A stretch of 24,746 bases of DNA from assembly GCA_003552785.1 (NCBI GenBank), contig PUOQ01000109.1, positions 1 to 24,746 of the forward strand, read 5' to 3'. Under the pieces are notes generated by a model. The model made no database searches and was not told the DNA's origin. It was given only the letters and a program-made list of their open reading frames with translations. The DNA is from Dehalococcoidia bacterium (lineage in GTDB: Bacteria > Chloroflexota > Dehalococcoidia > Dehalococcoidales > CSSed11-197). Below are positions 1 through 8,974 of this stretch, one piece after another (the first letter of the stretch is position 1; every line of letters begins with the position of its first letter). Both the position numbers and the translations under genes were made by a program.

Positions 1-3000
1 GGCACGCAAGCATGTAAAGCCATGCGGGAAGAAGGAATCACTTCTGTTCTTGTAAATTCAAATCCAGCCACCATTATGACTGACGAGGATATTGCCGATA
101 TTGTGTATATAGAACCACTGACGGTTGAAATGATAACTCGCGTGATAGAACGTGAAAGGCCTGATGGGTTATTACCTACTCTTGGTGGCCAGACTGCACT
201 GAATCTGGCAATGGAATTACATGATTCAGGCATCCTTGAGAAATATAATGTAAAGGTTCTGGGCACACCTATTAGCGCTATACGCAAAGGAGAGGATCGT
301 GACCTGTTTAAAAATATGCTCGTTGAAATTGGAGAGCCGGTTCCCCCTTCAGCAATTGTTACAAGCATTGAACAGGTAAGAAATGTGGTAGAAGAAATAG
401 GACTCCCCGTAGTCATAAGGCCTGCTTATACACTCGGAGGTACAGGTGGTGGATTTGCAAGCACATGGGAAGAACTTGAGATTGTTGCAAAATCGGGTAT
501 CGCATCAAGCCCCATTCATCAGGTTCTTGTAGAGTCATCGGTAAAAGGCTGGAAGGAAATTGAATATGAGGTTATGCGTGATGGGGACAATAACTGTATA
601 ACCATCTGTAATATGGAAAATATGGATCCAATGGGCGTTCATACCGGAGACAGTATCGTGGTGGCCCCATCTCAGACACTTACAAACAAAGAATACCAGA
701 TGCTTAGAACTGCCAGCCTGAAAATAGTCAGGGCTTTGGGTGTTGAAGGGGGTTGCAATATTCAAATGGCCCTTAACCCTCAAGGTAACCAGTATTATAT
801 TATTGAAGTAAACCCCCGGTTGAGTCGTTCCTCTGCGCTTGCCAGTAAGGCAACAGGTTATCCCATTGCGCGAGTGGCTGCAAAAATAGCAGTAGGAAAG
901 CGTCTTGATGAAATTACCAATGCGGTTACCGGTAAAACTACAGCCTGCTTTGAACCTGCACTTGATTACATTGTGGTGAAAATACCCAGGTGGCCTTTTG
1001 ATAAGTTCGATACAGGAGATCGAATTATTGGCACCCAGATGAAAGCTACCGGCGAAGTTATGGCCATCGACAGAACTTTTGAAGCGGCTCTGCAGAAAGC
1101 TGTTCGTTCATTAGAATTTGGGAAAAGATCGTTGCTATGGGAAAACCCCGATTGGAAGTGGGAAGGTGATATCGGCCACTATCCTTTTGAGCCTACCGAC
1201 TTGAGGTTATGGGCATTGGTGGCCGCTATTCGTCGAAATATAAAGCTTTCGGATATTAACGAACGCACTGGCATTGATTTATGGTTTTTAGAAAAGTTAA
1301 ATAACATTATATTTATGGAAAAAAGATTGCTATCCGAACCATTGAGGCCGGAATTACTCCTGGAGGCTAAACGCACCGGTTTCAGTGATGAGCATATCGC
1401 AACTTTAGCCGACAGGCTTCCTGAGCAGGTTAGGAATTTAAGAAATGAATGGGGTATAAAACCTGTATATAAGATGGTTGACACCTGTGCAGCTGAATTC
1501 GATGCCAATACTCCATATTTCTACAGCACTTATGAGACAGAAAATGAGGCTAAAGCTGATAATGTTAGTAAAGCAGTAGTTATTGGTAGCGGTCCTATCA
1601 GAATAGGGCAGGGCATTGAATTTGATTATTGCAGCGTGCATTCTTCATGGTCCCTTCAGTCGAATGGTTACCAGAGTATAATGATTAATTCAAATCCTGA
1701 AACCGTATCCACTGACTTTGATACATCTAATCGCCTTTATTTCGAAGCACTGGATGAAGAAAGCGTGCGCGATATTATTGAAAACGAAACACCCGCCACA
1801 CCCGATTCTAATACTCCAGGAGCTATAGTACAGTTTGGCGGTCAGACAGCAATCAATCTGGCCGAGCCCATGTTAAGGAACGGCATTGATATTCTTGGCT
1901 CTGATTATGACAGCATTGATCTTGCCGAAGACAGAAAGCGGTTTGAAAGCCTGTTAAACAATCTGGGTATACCCCAGGCGCCGGGATCTGCCATAAATAC
2001 CATCGAAGAGGCACTTAAAGTTGCTGAATTAATTGGCTATCCTGTACTGGTAAGGCCCAGCTATGTGCTGGGGGGTAGGGCTATGGAAATAGTTCATAGC
2101 GCCGGGGAACTCGTAAGGTATATGAAAATGGCTGTAGACTTACAAACCGGGCATCCGGTTTTAATTGATAAATATTTGCTTGGGCGTGAAGTAGAAATAG
2201 ACGCTGTAGCCGACGGAAAAGACGTGTTTATTCCTGGAATTATGGAACACATTGAAAGAGCCGGGGTCCACAGTGGGGATTCGATGGCTGCATACCCGGG
2301 AATTAATCTCACAAATAGAGAAATCGAAACCATTGTCGATTATTCGATAAGAGTGGGAATAGGCCTGAATATTAAAGGTCTTATGAACATTCAATTCGTT
2401 GTATCAAACGCAACTTCCGGCCACGAAACGAATATTTATATACTTGAAGTTAACCCAAGAGCCAGCAGAACCATACCGTTTATCTCTAAAGTTACCGGTG
2501 TTCCAATGGTGGAAATTGCAACAAAAGTAATGCTTGGCGAAAGCCTCGAGAATCAGGGTTATAGTAGTGGATTATTGCCGGCAAAAAACCTTGTAGCAAT
2601 CAAGGCACCGGTTTTCTCGATGTCCAAATTAGCCGGTGTAGATACGTATCTTGGACCGGAAATGAAAAGCACCGGTGAAGTTATGGGCATTGATACTAAT
2701 TTTAATGCTGCGATGGCCAAAACTCTTATTGCTTCAGGTATGATGCTACCACAACAGGGATCATTGCTGTTGAGTATAGCTGACCGGGATAAACCTGAAG
2801 CTTTGCCAATAATTCGAGAACTTTCAAATCAGGGTTATCGATTGTATGCAACTGAAGGTACTGCCGCTATGATTGAAGCGGATGGTCATAAAGTTAAAAT
2901 GATAAGTAAAAAACTTGGTGAGGGGCACCCCAATATCGTTGATATTATACGTGACGGGACTGTTTCCGGAATTATCAATACTATTACCGGTGGCGGGGCT

Positions 3001-3156
3001 GCATTAAGGGATGGCTTTCATATTAGAAGGGCTGCTGTCGAGCGGCGTCTGCCATGTTTTACTTCGCTTGATACTGCAAAAGCTGCTGTTGAAGTTTTAA
3101 AATATGGCCAGCAGGCATATAATGCAATGTCGCTTCCTGAATATCGAAACGCTTAA
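1..3156 (+). CDS. carB: Carbamoyl-phosphate synthase large subunit, 5' truncated by window edge
   Basis: Large subunit of the enzyme that makes carbamoyl phosphate from bicarbonate, ATP and glutamine-derived ammonia for pyrimidine and arginine synthesis. The frame is open from base 1 (GTQACKAMREEG), so the first in-frame ATG at 22 is internal; about 30 N-terminal residues are missing compared with the usual length near 1070. Two ATP-grasp halves are visible, each with the glycine-rich signature (RPAYTLGGTGGGF in the first, RPSYVLGGRAMEIV in the second) and the EVNPR metal-binding motif. The last roughly 120 residues form the MGS-like allosteric domain (YATEGTAAM, NTITGGGAALRDG). The gene ends with TAA and a pyrK homologue begins 12 bases later, which fits a pyr operon. 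carA would be expected upstream, outside the window. I see no damage to the frame. Confidence 0.97.
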   Translation, partial: GTQACKAMREEGITSVLVNSNPATIMTDEDIADIVYIEPLTVEMITRVIERERPDGLLPTLGGQTALNLAMELHDSGILEKYNVKVLGTPISAIRKGEDRDLFKNMLVEIGEPVPPSAIVTSIEQVRNVVEEIGLPVVIRPAYTLGGTGGGFASTWEELEIVAKSGIASSPIHQVLVESSVKGWKEIEYEVMRDGDNNCITICNMENMDPMGVHTGDSIVVAPSQTLTNKEYQMLRTASLKIVRALGVEGGCNIQMALNPQGNQYYIIEVNPRLSRSSALASKATGYPIARVAAKIAVGKRLDEITNAVTGKTTACFEPALDYIVVKIPRWPFDKFDTGDRIIGTQMKATGEVMAIDRTFEAALQKAVRSLEFGKRSLLWENPDWKWEGDIGHYPFEPTDLRLWALVAAIRRNIKLSDINERTGIDLWFLEKLNNIIFMEKRLLSEPLRPELLLEAKRTGFSDEHIATLADRLPEQVRNLRNEWGIKPVYKMVDTCAAEFDANTPYFYSTYETENEAKADNVSKAVVIGSGPIRIGQGIEFDYCSVHSSWSLQSNGYQSIMINSNPETVSTDFDTSNRLYFEALDEESVRDIIENETPATPDSNTPGAIVQFGGQTAINLAEPMLRNGIDILGSDYDSIDLAEDRKRFESLLNNLGIPQAPGSAINTIEEALKVAELIGYPVLVRPSYVLGGRAMEIVHSAGELVRYMKMAVDLQTGHPVLIDKYLLGREVEIDAVADGKDVFIPGIMEHIERAGVHSGDSMAAYPGINLTNREIETIVDYSIRVGIGLNIKGLMNIQFVVSNATSGHETNIYILEVNPRASRTIPFISKVTGVPMVEIATKVMLGESLENQGYSSGLLPAKNLVAIKAPVFSMSKLAGVDTYLGPEMKSTGEVMGIDTNFNAAMAKTLIASGMMLPQQGSLLLSIADRDKPEALPIIRELSNQGYRLYATEGTAAMIEADGHKVKMISKKLGEGHPNIVDIIRDGTVSGIINTITGGGAALRDGFHIRRAAVERRLPCFTSLDTAKAAVEVLKYGQQAYNAMSLPEYRNA

Positions 3157-3168
3157 TTTACCCAAATT

Positions 3169-3948
3169 ATGAAACGAATGGTCACTATACATTCTACAGT
3201 GCTAAGCATCGATAAAATAATTACTGATGCTTACCTTTTATGGCTTGACGCCCCTGAAATAGCAGGGGTAGCGAAGCCGGGGCAATTTCTAATGGTAAAG
3301 TGTGGTGATTCAACTATTTTGAGGCGTCCTTTTGCAATACACCAGGTATCCAGGAGCCAGGGAAGAGTTGCTTTACTGTTCTCGGTTGTTGGTAAAGGGA
3401 CTGGCTGGCTTTCTTCAAAAAAGACCGGAGAAATTATCAATATACTTGGCCCTGCCGGCAATAATTTTGAATTTTCTCCTGGATCCAAGAATATATTACT
3501 TGTGACCGGTGGTTTGGGTATTGCGCCAATGAATTTTCTTGCTCAGACTGCGATTGATCTGGACAAATCGGTAATATTATTACGGGGTGCTGCTTCATCT
3601 GATTGCCTTTATTCGGAAACGTTTCTTCCCACTGGAGTTAGCTGTTACACAGCTACTGAAGACGGCTCCTGGGGCTCCCATTGCCTGATAACTGAAATGT
3701 TACATGAATTCATTGGCTGGTCCGACCAGATAATCGCGTGCGGTCCGGAAGGCATGTATCATCCAATTGCACTGCAAAACCGCCAGCTCTTTAAGGTCAG
3801 GCCGTATCAGGTATCCCTTGAGGTGCGAATGGGTTGTGGCTTTGGGGCATGTTATGGATGCTCGGTATCAACTCGCCAGGGAATGAAAAGGGTGTGCTAC
3901 GATGGGCCGGTTTTTAATTACACTGATATTATATGGCATAAATGTTAA
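3169..3948 (+). CDS. pyrK: Dihydroorotate dehydrogenase electron transfer subunit (PyrK-type)
   Basis: A ferredoxin-reductase-like flavoprotein of 259 residues that, in class 1B dihydroorotate dehydrogenases, passes electrons from the PyrD flavin through FAD and a 2Fe-2S cluster to NAD+. Visible features are the FAD-binding RPF signature (residues 53-55), the nucleotide-binding stretch LLVTGGLGIAP (110-120), and a C-terminal cluster motif with Cys223, Cys228, Cys231 and Cys243 in the CxxxxCxxC...C spacing typical of PyrK, followed by YDGPVF. The start is the ATG 12 bases after carB; a second in-frame ATG lies three codons later and no clear SD separates them. The partner pyrD is not in this window, and the next gene is convergent, so PyrD must lie upstream or elsewhere. 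A PyrK-like subunit of another oxidoreductase is the main alternative, but the carB link favours pyrimidine synthesis. Confidence 0.88.
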   Translation: MKRMVTIHSTVLSIDKIITDAYLLWLDAPEIAGVAKPGQFLMVKCGDSTILRRPFAIHQVSRSQGRVALLFSVVGKGTGWLSSKKTGEIINILGPAGNNFEFSPGSKNILLVTGGLGIAPMNFLAQTAIDLDKSVILLRGAASSDCLYSETFLPTGVSCYTATEDGSWGSHCLITEMLHEFIGWSDQIIACGPEGMYHPIALQNRQLFKVRPYQVSLEVRMGCGFGACYGCSVSTRQGMKRVCYDGPVFNYTDIIWHKC

Positions 3949-4076
3949 AAATTCCGGGTTCAATATAAATTATAAAAGGATAATATTTTTATTTCTTAAC
4001 ATATTTGGAATGTATCAGCTTTAATATACTCTTTGATTAAACTTGAAACATGGTCTTTTTGAATAAAGCCTTACTA

Positions 4077-4646
4077 TTACCTGCTTTTGCCTATTAATGC
4101 CAGGAATTCCGCCCGGCTTTCGCCACGTTTTCTAAGAATACCTCTGAGCGCTGATGTGATGACACCGCTTCCCGGTTTTTTGATGCCCCTCATCGTCATG
4201 CACATATGTTCAGCTTCTATAACAACGCCTACGCCCTCTGCACTCAAGTTTACTTCGATGGTATCGGCAATTTGGGTTGCCATTCTTTCCTGTATTTGTG
4301 GCCGCTTGGCAATTATTTCTACCACCCTTGCCAGTTTACTGATTCCAACAACCCTGCCTTCGGAATCTGGAATATACCCGATATGTACAACACCAAAGAA
4401 AGGTAAAAAATGGTGCTCGCACATAGAATAAAAAGGGATGTCTTTTAATATTACCATCTCTTTATGGCCAATTTCGTAACCAACTCGTAACTCCTCACCG
4501 GGATCAATATTCATGCCGCTAAACAATTCTTCATACATATCGGCAAATCTTCTGGGGGTATCTGACAGGCCCTCCCGCTGCACATCTTCGCCAATAGATG
4601 CTATAATCGCCTCGAAAGCCAGCCTGATGCCATCTTTGTTAATCAT
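4077..4646 (-). CDS. folE: GTP cyclohydrolase I
   Basis: Converts GTP to 7,8-dihydroneopterin triphosphate, the entry step to folate, tetrahydrobiopterin or 7-deazaguanine products. The 189-residue protein has the family core: zinc ligands Cys76 and His79 in SMCEHH, Cys149 in EHMCMTMRG, and the conserved His78 and His147 that correspond to the catalytic histidines in the E. coli enzyme. The length is that of the shorter bacterial type without an N-terminal extension. The ATG overlaps the stop of the upstream flavin reductase-like gene as ATGA, so the two are probably translationally coupled and it is the last gene of the minus-strand operon. No folate genes adjoin it, so the pathway it serves cannot be read from context. 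Its end faces pyrK across 128 bases with no recognisable terminator. Confidence 0.95.
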   Translation of the reverse strand: MINKDGIRLAFEAIIASIGEDVQREGLSDTPRRFADMYEELFSGMNIDPGEELRVGYEIGHKEMVILKDIPFYSMCEHHFLPFFGVVHIGYIPDSEGRVVGISKLARVVEIIAKRPQIQERMATQIADTIEVNLSAEGVGVVIEAEHMCMTMRGIKKPGSGVITSALRGILRKRGESRAEFLALIGKSR

Positions 4647-5242
4647 GATTGGTATTTCCTGATTAGTTGATTAGCTGTGGCATTGCGGTCCATGTGCCTT
4701 ATATTAAATTCTTTAATTTCAAGATAACGGTCTTTTCCCATATAAAACACAGGTGTTTCCAAATAAACATTCAATGCATTGGCTTCATCAAATGCTTCGG
4801 TCAACTGATGGACGACAACAACCCGGCCAACAAACAGGCTGTGGTCACCATAAACCATTTCATCCTCAAGAACACATTCAAAAGATGCATAAGCTTCAGT
4901 TAAAATTGGCACGCTTGTTTTTACAGGTTTGTCTTTTTTAATATTATAGGCTTTAAGCTTGTCAATGCTTTTCCCGGATGGCCCACCTGTGGCAGCCACA
5001 AGTTCCAGGCTTTTAAAAGGCATAAAATTTACTCCAAACTGGCGGCTGGCAGTTATCATTTTATGACTAAGTTTATCCGGTGAAATCCCCACTCCATAAA
5101 GGGCTGGTTCAGCGCTAATGGGCATATGCCAGGCAACAGCCATGGCATTGTCCTGACCTTCATGATGCGATGTAACAATAGTTGCCTGGCAGGGGAAGAA
5201 ATGAGAAAACTTTCCAAATTCTGTTCTGGGAACTTTGTTCAA
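4643..5242 (-). CDS. Flavin reductase-like FMN-binding protein
   Basis: Member of the flavin reductase-like (DIM6/NtaB) split-barrel family, which binds FMN and commonly reduces flavins or other small acceptors with NAD(P)H. The recognisable core is the barrel segment NAMAVAWHMPISAEPALYG followed by GISPDKLSHKMI, then FGVNFM and the later GDHSLFVGRVV strand. The reading frame is open further upstream to a TTG at 5257, but a GGAGG at 5251-5255 lies eight bases before a TTG at 5240-5242, so I place the start there (199 residues, beginning NKVPRTEFGKF). It starts 25 bases after the thrC stop and its stop overlaps the folE ATG. Its substrate is unknown; linkage to folE is suggestive only. Confidence 0.85.
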   Translation of the reverse strand: MNKVPRTEFGKFSHFFPCQATIVTSHHEGQDNAMAVAWHMPISAEPALYGVGISPDKLSHKMITASRQFGVNFMPFKSLELVAATGGPSGKSIDKLKAYNIKKDKPVKTSVPILTEAYASFECVLEDEMVYGDHSLFVGRVVVVHQLTEAFDEANALNVYLETPVFYMGKDRYLEIKEFNIRHMDRNATANQLIRKYQS

Positions 5243-5250
5243 TTCTCTGT

Positions 5251-5255
5251 CCTCC
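5251..5255 (-). promoter_or_regulatory. Ribosome binding site of the flavin reductase-like gene
   Basis: The minus strand reads GGAGG, then eight bases, then TTG at 5242. The site lies inside the longer open frame and argues against the farther TTG at 5257 as the start. Confidence 0.65.
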
Positions 5256-5267
5256 AAGTATTTTGTG

Positions 5268-6320
5268 CTATTTCAAACCGAGCACCTTTTCAATTATTGC
5301 CAGCTCAGGTTTGACTGGCTCTAGCGCTCCTGCTTCGCTAATCGCCAGGCTGGAATCTTTTAAACCCGTTCCTGTGATGACGCAGGCAACCTTACTATTA
5401 CTAAAATCATATTTAAGCCTGCATAATTTGATTAACCCGGCTACAGAAGCTGCAGATGCAGGCTCCCCAAAAATCCCCTCTTTATTTGCCAGCGTGTGCC
5501 ATGCGTGCATAATTTCATCATCACTTACCATATCAATAATGCCCCCGGATTCATACCTGGCCTGTACAGCATTTTTCCAACTGGCAGGATTGCCAATTCG
5601 TATGGCAGTTGCAACCGTTTCCGGCCTTTCTACTGGTCGATCAAGTACAATTGGCGCCGCCCCCTCCGCCTGAAATCCCATCATCTTCGGAGTTTTTCTT
5701 GCGAAACCCCTGTTTTTATATTCCTTGAAACCTTTCCAGTAGGCAGTTATATTCCCGGCGTTGCCGACAGGAATAAACAGATAATCGGGTGCATTTCCCA
5801 TGGTGTCTATAATTTCAAAAGCAGCTGTTTTTTGGCCTTCAATTCGGTTGGGATTTATCGAATTGACCATTGTTATGGGATGTTTTTTAATAATCGAGCG
5901 GACAATCTGAAGCGCTTGATCAAAGTTGCCATCGATTGGCAAAATGTCGGCACCATAAACAATAGCCTGAGCAAGTTTGCCGATGGCAATTTTCCCTTCA
6001 GGTATAATAATGATTGACTTTAAGCCCATGGCTGCAGCATAAGCAGAGGCTGAAGCGCTGGTATTACCGGTCGAAGCGCATATTACGGCTTTACTGCCTT
6101 CTTCAATTGCTTTTGCAATGGCTACCACCATGCCGCGATCTTTAAAGGATCCAGTGGGATTGCACCCCTCGAGCTTAAAATAAAGTTCTCCGATGCCTAA
6201 TTCTTTAGCAAGTTGTTTTGACCTAACCAGCGGAGTGTCGCCTTCACCCAGAGTAAATACGGGTGTTTTGCCGGTTACAGGTAAAAATAATTTATATTTT
6301 GATAATACCCCGGTTGACAT
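5268..6320 (-). CDS. thrC: Threonine synthase
   Basis: PLP-dependent enzyme that turns O-phosphohomoserine into threonine and phosphate. In the 350-residue form chosen here the PLP lysine is Lys60 in NPTGSFKDRG, the glycine-rich phosphate loop appears as PVGNAGNITAYWKG, and ASTGNTSASASAYAA carries the asparagine that contacts PLP; FGEPASAASVAG is the usual C-terminal block. The frame extends 18 codons upstream but would overlap hom; the ATG at 6318-6320 starts four bases after the hom stop and gives the expected N-terminus for the short class of threonine synthase. A GAGG about a dozen bases upstream could serve as the SD. Together with hom it covers the last steps from aspartate semialdehyde to threonine except homoserine kinase, which is not in the window. 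Confidence 0.95.
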   Translation of the reverse strand: MSTGVLSKYKLFLPVTGKTPVFTLGEGDTPLVRSKQLAKELGIGELYFKLEGCNPTGSFKDRGMVVAIAKAIEEGSKAVICASTGNTSASASAYAAAMGLKSIIIIPEGKIAIGKLAQAIVYGADILPIDGNFDQALQIVRSIIKKHPITMVNSINPNRIEGQKTAAFEIIDTMGNAPDYLFIPVGNAGNITAYWKGFKEYKNRGFARKTPKMMGFQAEGAAPIVLDRPVERPETVATAIRIGNPASWKNAVQARYESGGIIDMVSDDEIMHAWHTLANKEGIFGEPASAASVAGLIKLCRLKYDFSNSKVACVITGTGLKDSSLAISEAGALEPVKPELAIIEKVLGLK

Positions 6321-6324
6321 TATG

Positions 6325-7626
6325 CTATATTTCCTCGACTCTAATGGCAGTATTAATATCCTTAACAACCTCAAGGCTTTTCAATTCAGCGATAGCATTT
6401 TCAATTGCGTTGCCCAGAGCCGGGTGCGTCATGATTACTATTTCGGCTGTTTTGGAAAGATCGTCGGTTTCCTTCTGAATAACGGATGAAATGCTTATGT
6501 CATGCTGGCCCAGTACTTCAGCGATTTTTGCAAGAACGCCCGAGCTGTCATTAATATTTAACCTCATATAATAACGAGTGATTATTTGACTAACAGGTTT
6601 TATGACTTTTTGCGTGCTCAAAATAATACCCCTGTTTCTGGTGGAAGACTGAACATCACGACATGCCCTCAAAACATCCGCTGTAACCGCACTTGAAGTA
6701 GCCAGCGGACCTGCTCCCTGCCCCGAAAATATCACGTGTCCTGATAAATCACCTTCAATGCTTACAGCGTTGAAAACTCCATTAACATTGGCAAGAAAAG
6801 AATCCTGCTTAATAAACACCGGGTGAACCCGGGCTTCAATAGTATTATCATACTGCAGGGCAATTGCAAGCAATTTAATTGCATACCCAAGTTCTTTGGC
6901 ATACTTAAAATCACGAGCATTAAGGCTTGAAATACCCTCATGAAACACATCTTCGGGTTTTACCTGACATTGAAATGCCAGAGTAGCCATAATGGCTAAC
7001 TTATATGCAGCGTCAATTCCTTCAATATCGTTTTTTGAGTTTGATTCGGCATATCCAAGTTCCTGAGCTTGTTTTAATGCCATATCAAAATCCAGGCCAT
7101 CATCACCCATGCGGGTAAGTATATAATTGGTAGTACCGTTAATAATTGCATGGATACCATTTATGTAGTTGGCTTTTAAATCCCGCTCCAATGGGGCAAT
7201 AAGCGGGATGCCACCGCCCACACTGGCTTCAAAATACAAACTCACTCCCTGTGAAGCAGCATAGTTTATAAGTTCGGGGCCATGCTTTGCTATAACTTCT
7301 TTATTGGCAGTCACCACATGTTTATTTTTTCCAAGCGCCTGCTTGATGTAGTCATATGCGGGTGTTTCACCACCTATCAACTCGATAACAATATCTATTT
7401 CATTATCATCGAAAAATTCTTCATCGCTGGTTGTAAACAACTGTTCCGGTAAAAATTGCGCCAGGGGCTTTCCCAGGTCGGCAGGAAGAACCTTTATTTT
7501 CTTTAGCTCTATCTCCGATCCGGTTTGATGACTGAGCATGTCCGCTCTTTCAAGCAGCACTTTTGCTACCTGGCCACCGACAACACCAAGGCCAATTAAA
7601 CCTACTTTAATATTATTTTTAACCAA
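6325..7626 (-). CDS. hom: Homoserine dehydrogenase with C-terminal ACT domain
   Basis: NAD(P)-dependent reduction of aspartate semialdehyde to homoserine, the branch point to threonine and methionine. The 433-residue protein has a Rossmann fold start with GLGVVGG (residues 12-18), the TANKE motif with Lys109, and the substrate-binding and catalytic stretch with Asp200, Asp205 and Lys209, which match the positions known from the yeast enzyme. The last about 80 residues, from RYYMRLNINDSSGVLAKIA onward, are an ACT domain, normally the site of threonine feedback. The start is a TTG at 7624-7626 preceded by AGGGGAG four bases away. It begins 11 bases after the stop of the parvulin-like gene and ends four bases before thrC, so hom-thrC form one operon segment. 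Confidence 0.96.
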   Translation of the reverse strand: MVKNNIKVGLIGLGVVGGQVAKVLLERADMLSHQTGSEIELKKIKVLPADLGKPLAQFLPEQLFTTSDEEFFDDNEIDIVIELIGGETPAYDYIKQALGKNKHVVTANKEVIAKHGPELINYAASQGVSLYFEASVGGGIPLIAPLERDLKANYINGIHAIINGTTNYILTRMGDDGLDFDMALKQAQELGYAESNSKNDIEGIDAAYKLAIMATLAFQCQVKPEDVFHEGISSLNARDFKYAKELGYAIKLLAIALQYDNTIEARVHPVFIKQDSFLANVNGVFNAVSIEGDLSGHVIFSGQGAGPLATSSAVTADVLRACRDVQSSTRNRGIILSTQKVIKPVSQIITRYYMRLNINDSSGVLAKIAEVLGQHDISISSVIQKETDDLSKTAEIVIMTHPALGNAIENAIAELKSLEVVKDINTAIRVEEI

Positions 7627-7630
7627 TTAT

Positions 7631-7637
7631 CTCCCCT
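7631..7637 (-). promoter_or_regulatory. Ribosome binding site supporting the TTG start of hom
   Basis: The minus strand reads AGGGGAG four bases before the TTG at 7626; it directly follows the stop codon of the upstream gene. Confidence 0.6.
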
Positions 7638-8906
7638 TTAACTTGATATTCTTCTTAAAGCAAAATCTTTTTTATCTTCGTCAAGGTAATTATTTACCAC
7701 ATTGTCTGTATCCTGCTCTATTTGATGCATCCAATCATTCAATTTCTTTTCAGCAAGTACTTGTGCATCTTCCTCTGCCAGTGGTAAAGTTTCAATACTG
7801 ATAACATCAAATAACCACCAGCCACCATCGGTGGTTTGCTGATCGTCTTTTATTGGATCGCTTAATACCCCTGTCTCAACGCCATCGTCAAAAACATAGC
7901 TGTCAAATGCTTCGCTAATTTCTTCAGGGGTAATCCAGCCAAGTTCAGCTCCACGATCTTCATTCCATATATGGCAGTATTCGCTTGCCAGATCCTCAAA
8001 ATCCTTTCCATCGTCAAGCTTGCTCTTTATATCCAGCGCCTCTTCTTCGTTGGAAAGAAGCATTGCCCTGACATTTGCCTCCTCAGAGTCGTCCTGTTCA
8101 GTCTTTTCAATAACTTCAATCAACCAGTAACCTACCGGCTTGCTCTTTCCTTCATCTTCGATATAACCAGGACCTTTATCAGATTCAAAAATAGCTTCGC
8201 CTAATAATGAACTGCCAACTTCTTCTCCAATGACACCTTCAGGCCTGGATCCCAAAGACCCTTCGGCTTCTTTGGTGTATGAATCCAGTGAATATTGAGC
8301 AGCTAATTCCTCAAAGCTATTGCCATCATCAAGCATGGACTGAATTGACTCAAGCTGGCTGTAGCTTTCAAGAAACATCGCCTTTGCATTTCTGTATTCA
8401 GCTTCTGATGGAAGTTTTGGGATAAAATGCTCTTCAATCAGTTTTTCTTGAAGAAGATGGGCTCTGGCATAATCTATCACAGCATCATTAGCTTCAACAT
8501 TATATTCTTCTAAAAACTCAATTACCCTTGAATCACTTACTGTAATACCCAATTTTTGTGCATGTTGACGAACAAGCTCCCCGCGAATTATCGAATCGGC
8601 TACAGGGTCCATGAAATAGGGAATTATATCGGGAGATTGTCCCTGGGTTTGATATTTAACCGAATCAATATAGTAATCCATTTTGAATTCGGCTTCATTC
8701 ACTTCAATAACAACTTCATTCATTGGTTTTACATTTGGAATGTACCATTGGTACACCAGGCCCAATCCGACAAAAACCAAGGCTATCATGATCGTTGTAA
8801 TAGCTGAAAATAAAATGATGCGCTGTTTTCTTCTTTGTTTTTGCAGCTTGGATGTGTAACGACGAGTTGGTCTGTATTCCGGCTTATTCACTTTCTTTTT
8901 TGACAA
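7638..8906 (-). CDS. Membrane-anchored SurA/PrsA-like protein with two degenerate parvulin domains
   Basis: Probable extracytoplasmic folding factor. With a TTG start at 8904-8906 the protein has 422 residues: a lysine/arginine-rich cytoplasmic N-terminus (to about residue 29), one membrane segment (about 30-52, LFSAITTIMIALVFVGLGL), a SurA_N-like helical part (about 65-165), and two parvulin-type rotamase repeats (about 176-268 and 277-372), each with the F-LA-YS/C and LG blocks of the family. The positions normally held by active-site histidines read Met and Trp (KAMFL, GYWLIEV, VRAMLL, GGWWLFDV), so isomerase activity is doubtful and a chaperone role is possible. A farther TTG at 8936 is open, but AAGGCGG at 8913-8919 sits six bases before the chosen start and the candidate promoter would place the transcript start near 8938. 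First gene of the operon with hom and thrC. Confidence 0.85.
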   Translation of the reverse strand: MSKKKVNKPEYRPTRRYTSKLQKQRRKQRIILFSAITTIMIALVFVGLGLVYQWYIPNVKPMNEVVIEVNEAEFKMDYYIDSVKYQTQGQSPDIIPYFMDPVADSIIRGELVRQHAQKLGITVSDSRVIEFLEEYNVEANDAVIDYARAHLLQEKLIEEHFIPKLPSEAEYRNAKAMFLESYSQLESIQSMLDDGNSFEELAAQYSLDSYTKEAEGSLGSRPEGVIGEEVGSSLLGEAIFESDKGPGYIEDEGKSKPVGYWLIEVIEKTEQDDSEEANVRAMLLSNEEEALDIKSKLDDGKDFEDLASEYCHIWNEDRGAELGWITPEEISEAFDSYVFDDGVETGVLSDPIKDDQQTTDGGWWLFDVISIETLPLAEEDAQVLAEKKLNDWMHQIEQDTDNVVNNYLDEDKKDFALRRISS

Positions 8907-8912
8907 ATTAAA

Positions 8913-8919
8913 CCGCCTT
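8913..8919 (-). promoter_or_regulatory. Ribosome binding site of the parvulin-like gene
   Basis: Minus strand AAGGCGG, one mismatch from AAGGAGG, six bases before the TTG at 8906. It supports the shorter start over the TTG at 8936. Confidence 0.55.
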
Positions 8920-8944
8920 GTATTGTAAAATAGCAAACCCCATA

Positions 8945-8974
8945 TTTATAGCTTAAAACCTAATATGGAATCAA
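8945..8974 (-). promoter_or_regulatory. Candidate sigma-70-type promoter for the parvulin-hom-thrC-folE operon
   Basis: Minus strand: -35 TTGATT (8969-8974), 18-base spacer, -10 TATAAA (8945-8950). It would start the transcript about 30 bases before the chosen TTG start. Read by eye only; the surrounding DNA is AT-rich, so chance matches are likely. Confidence 0.4.

Noticed and set aside
3949..4076. Bidirectional terminator between pyrK and folE
   Set aside because: AT-rich with T-runs but no stem of useful length on either strand.
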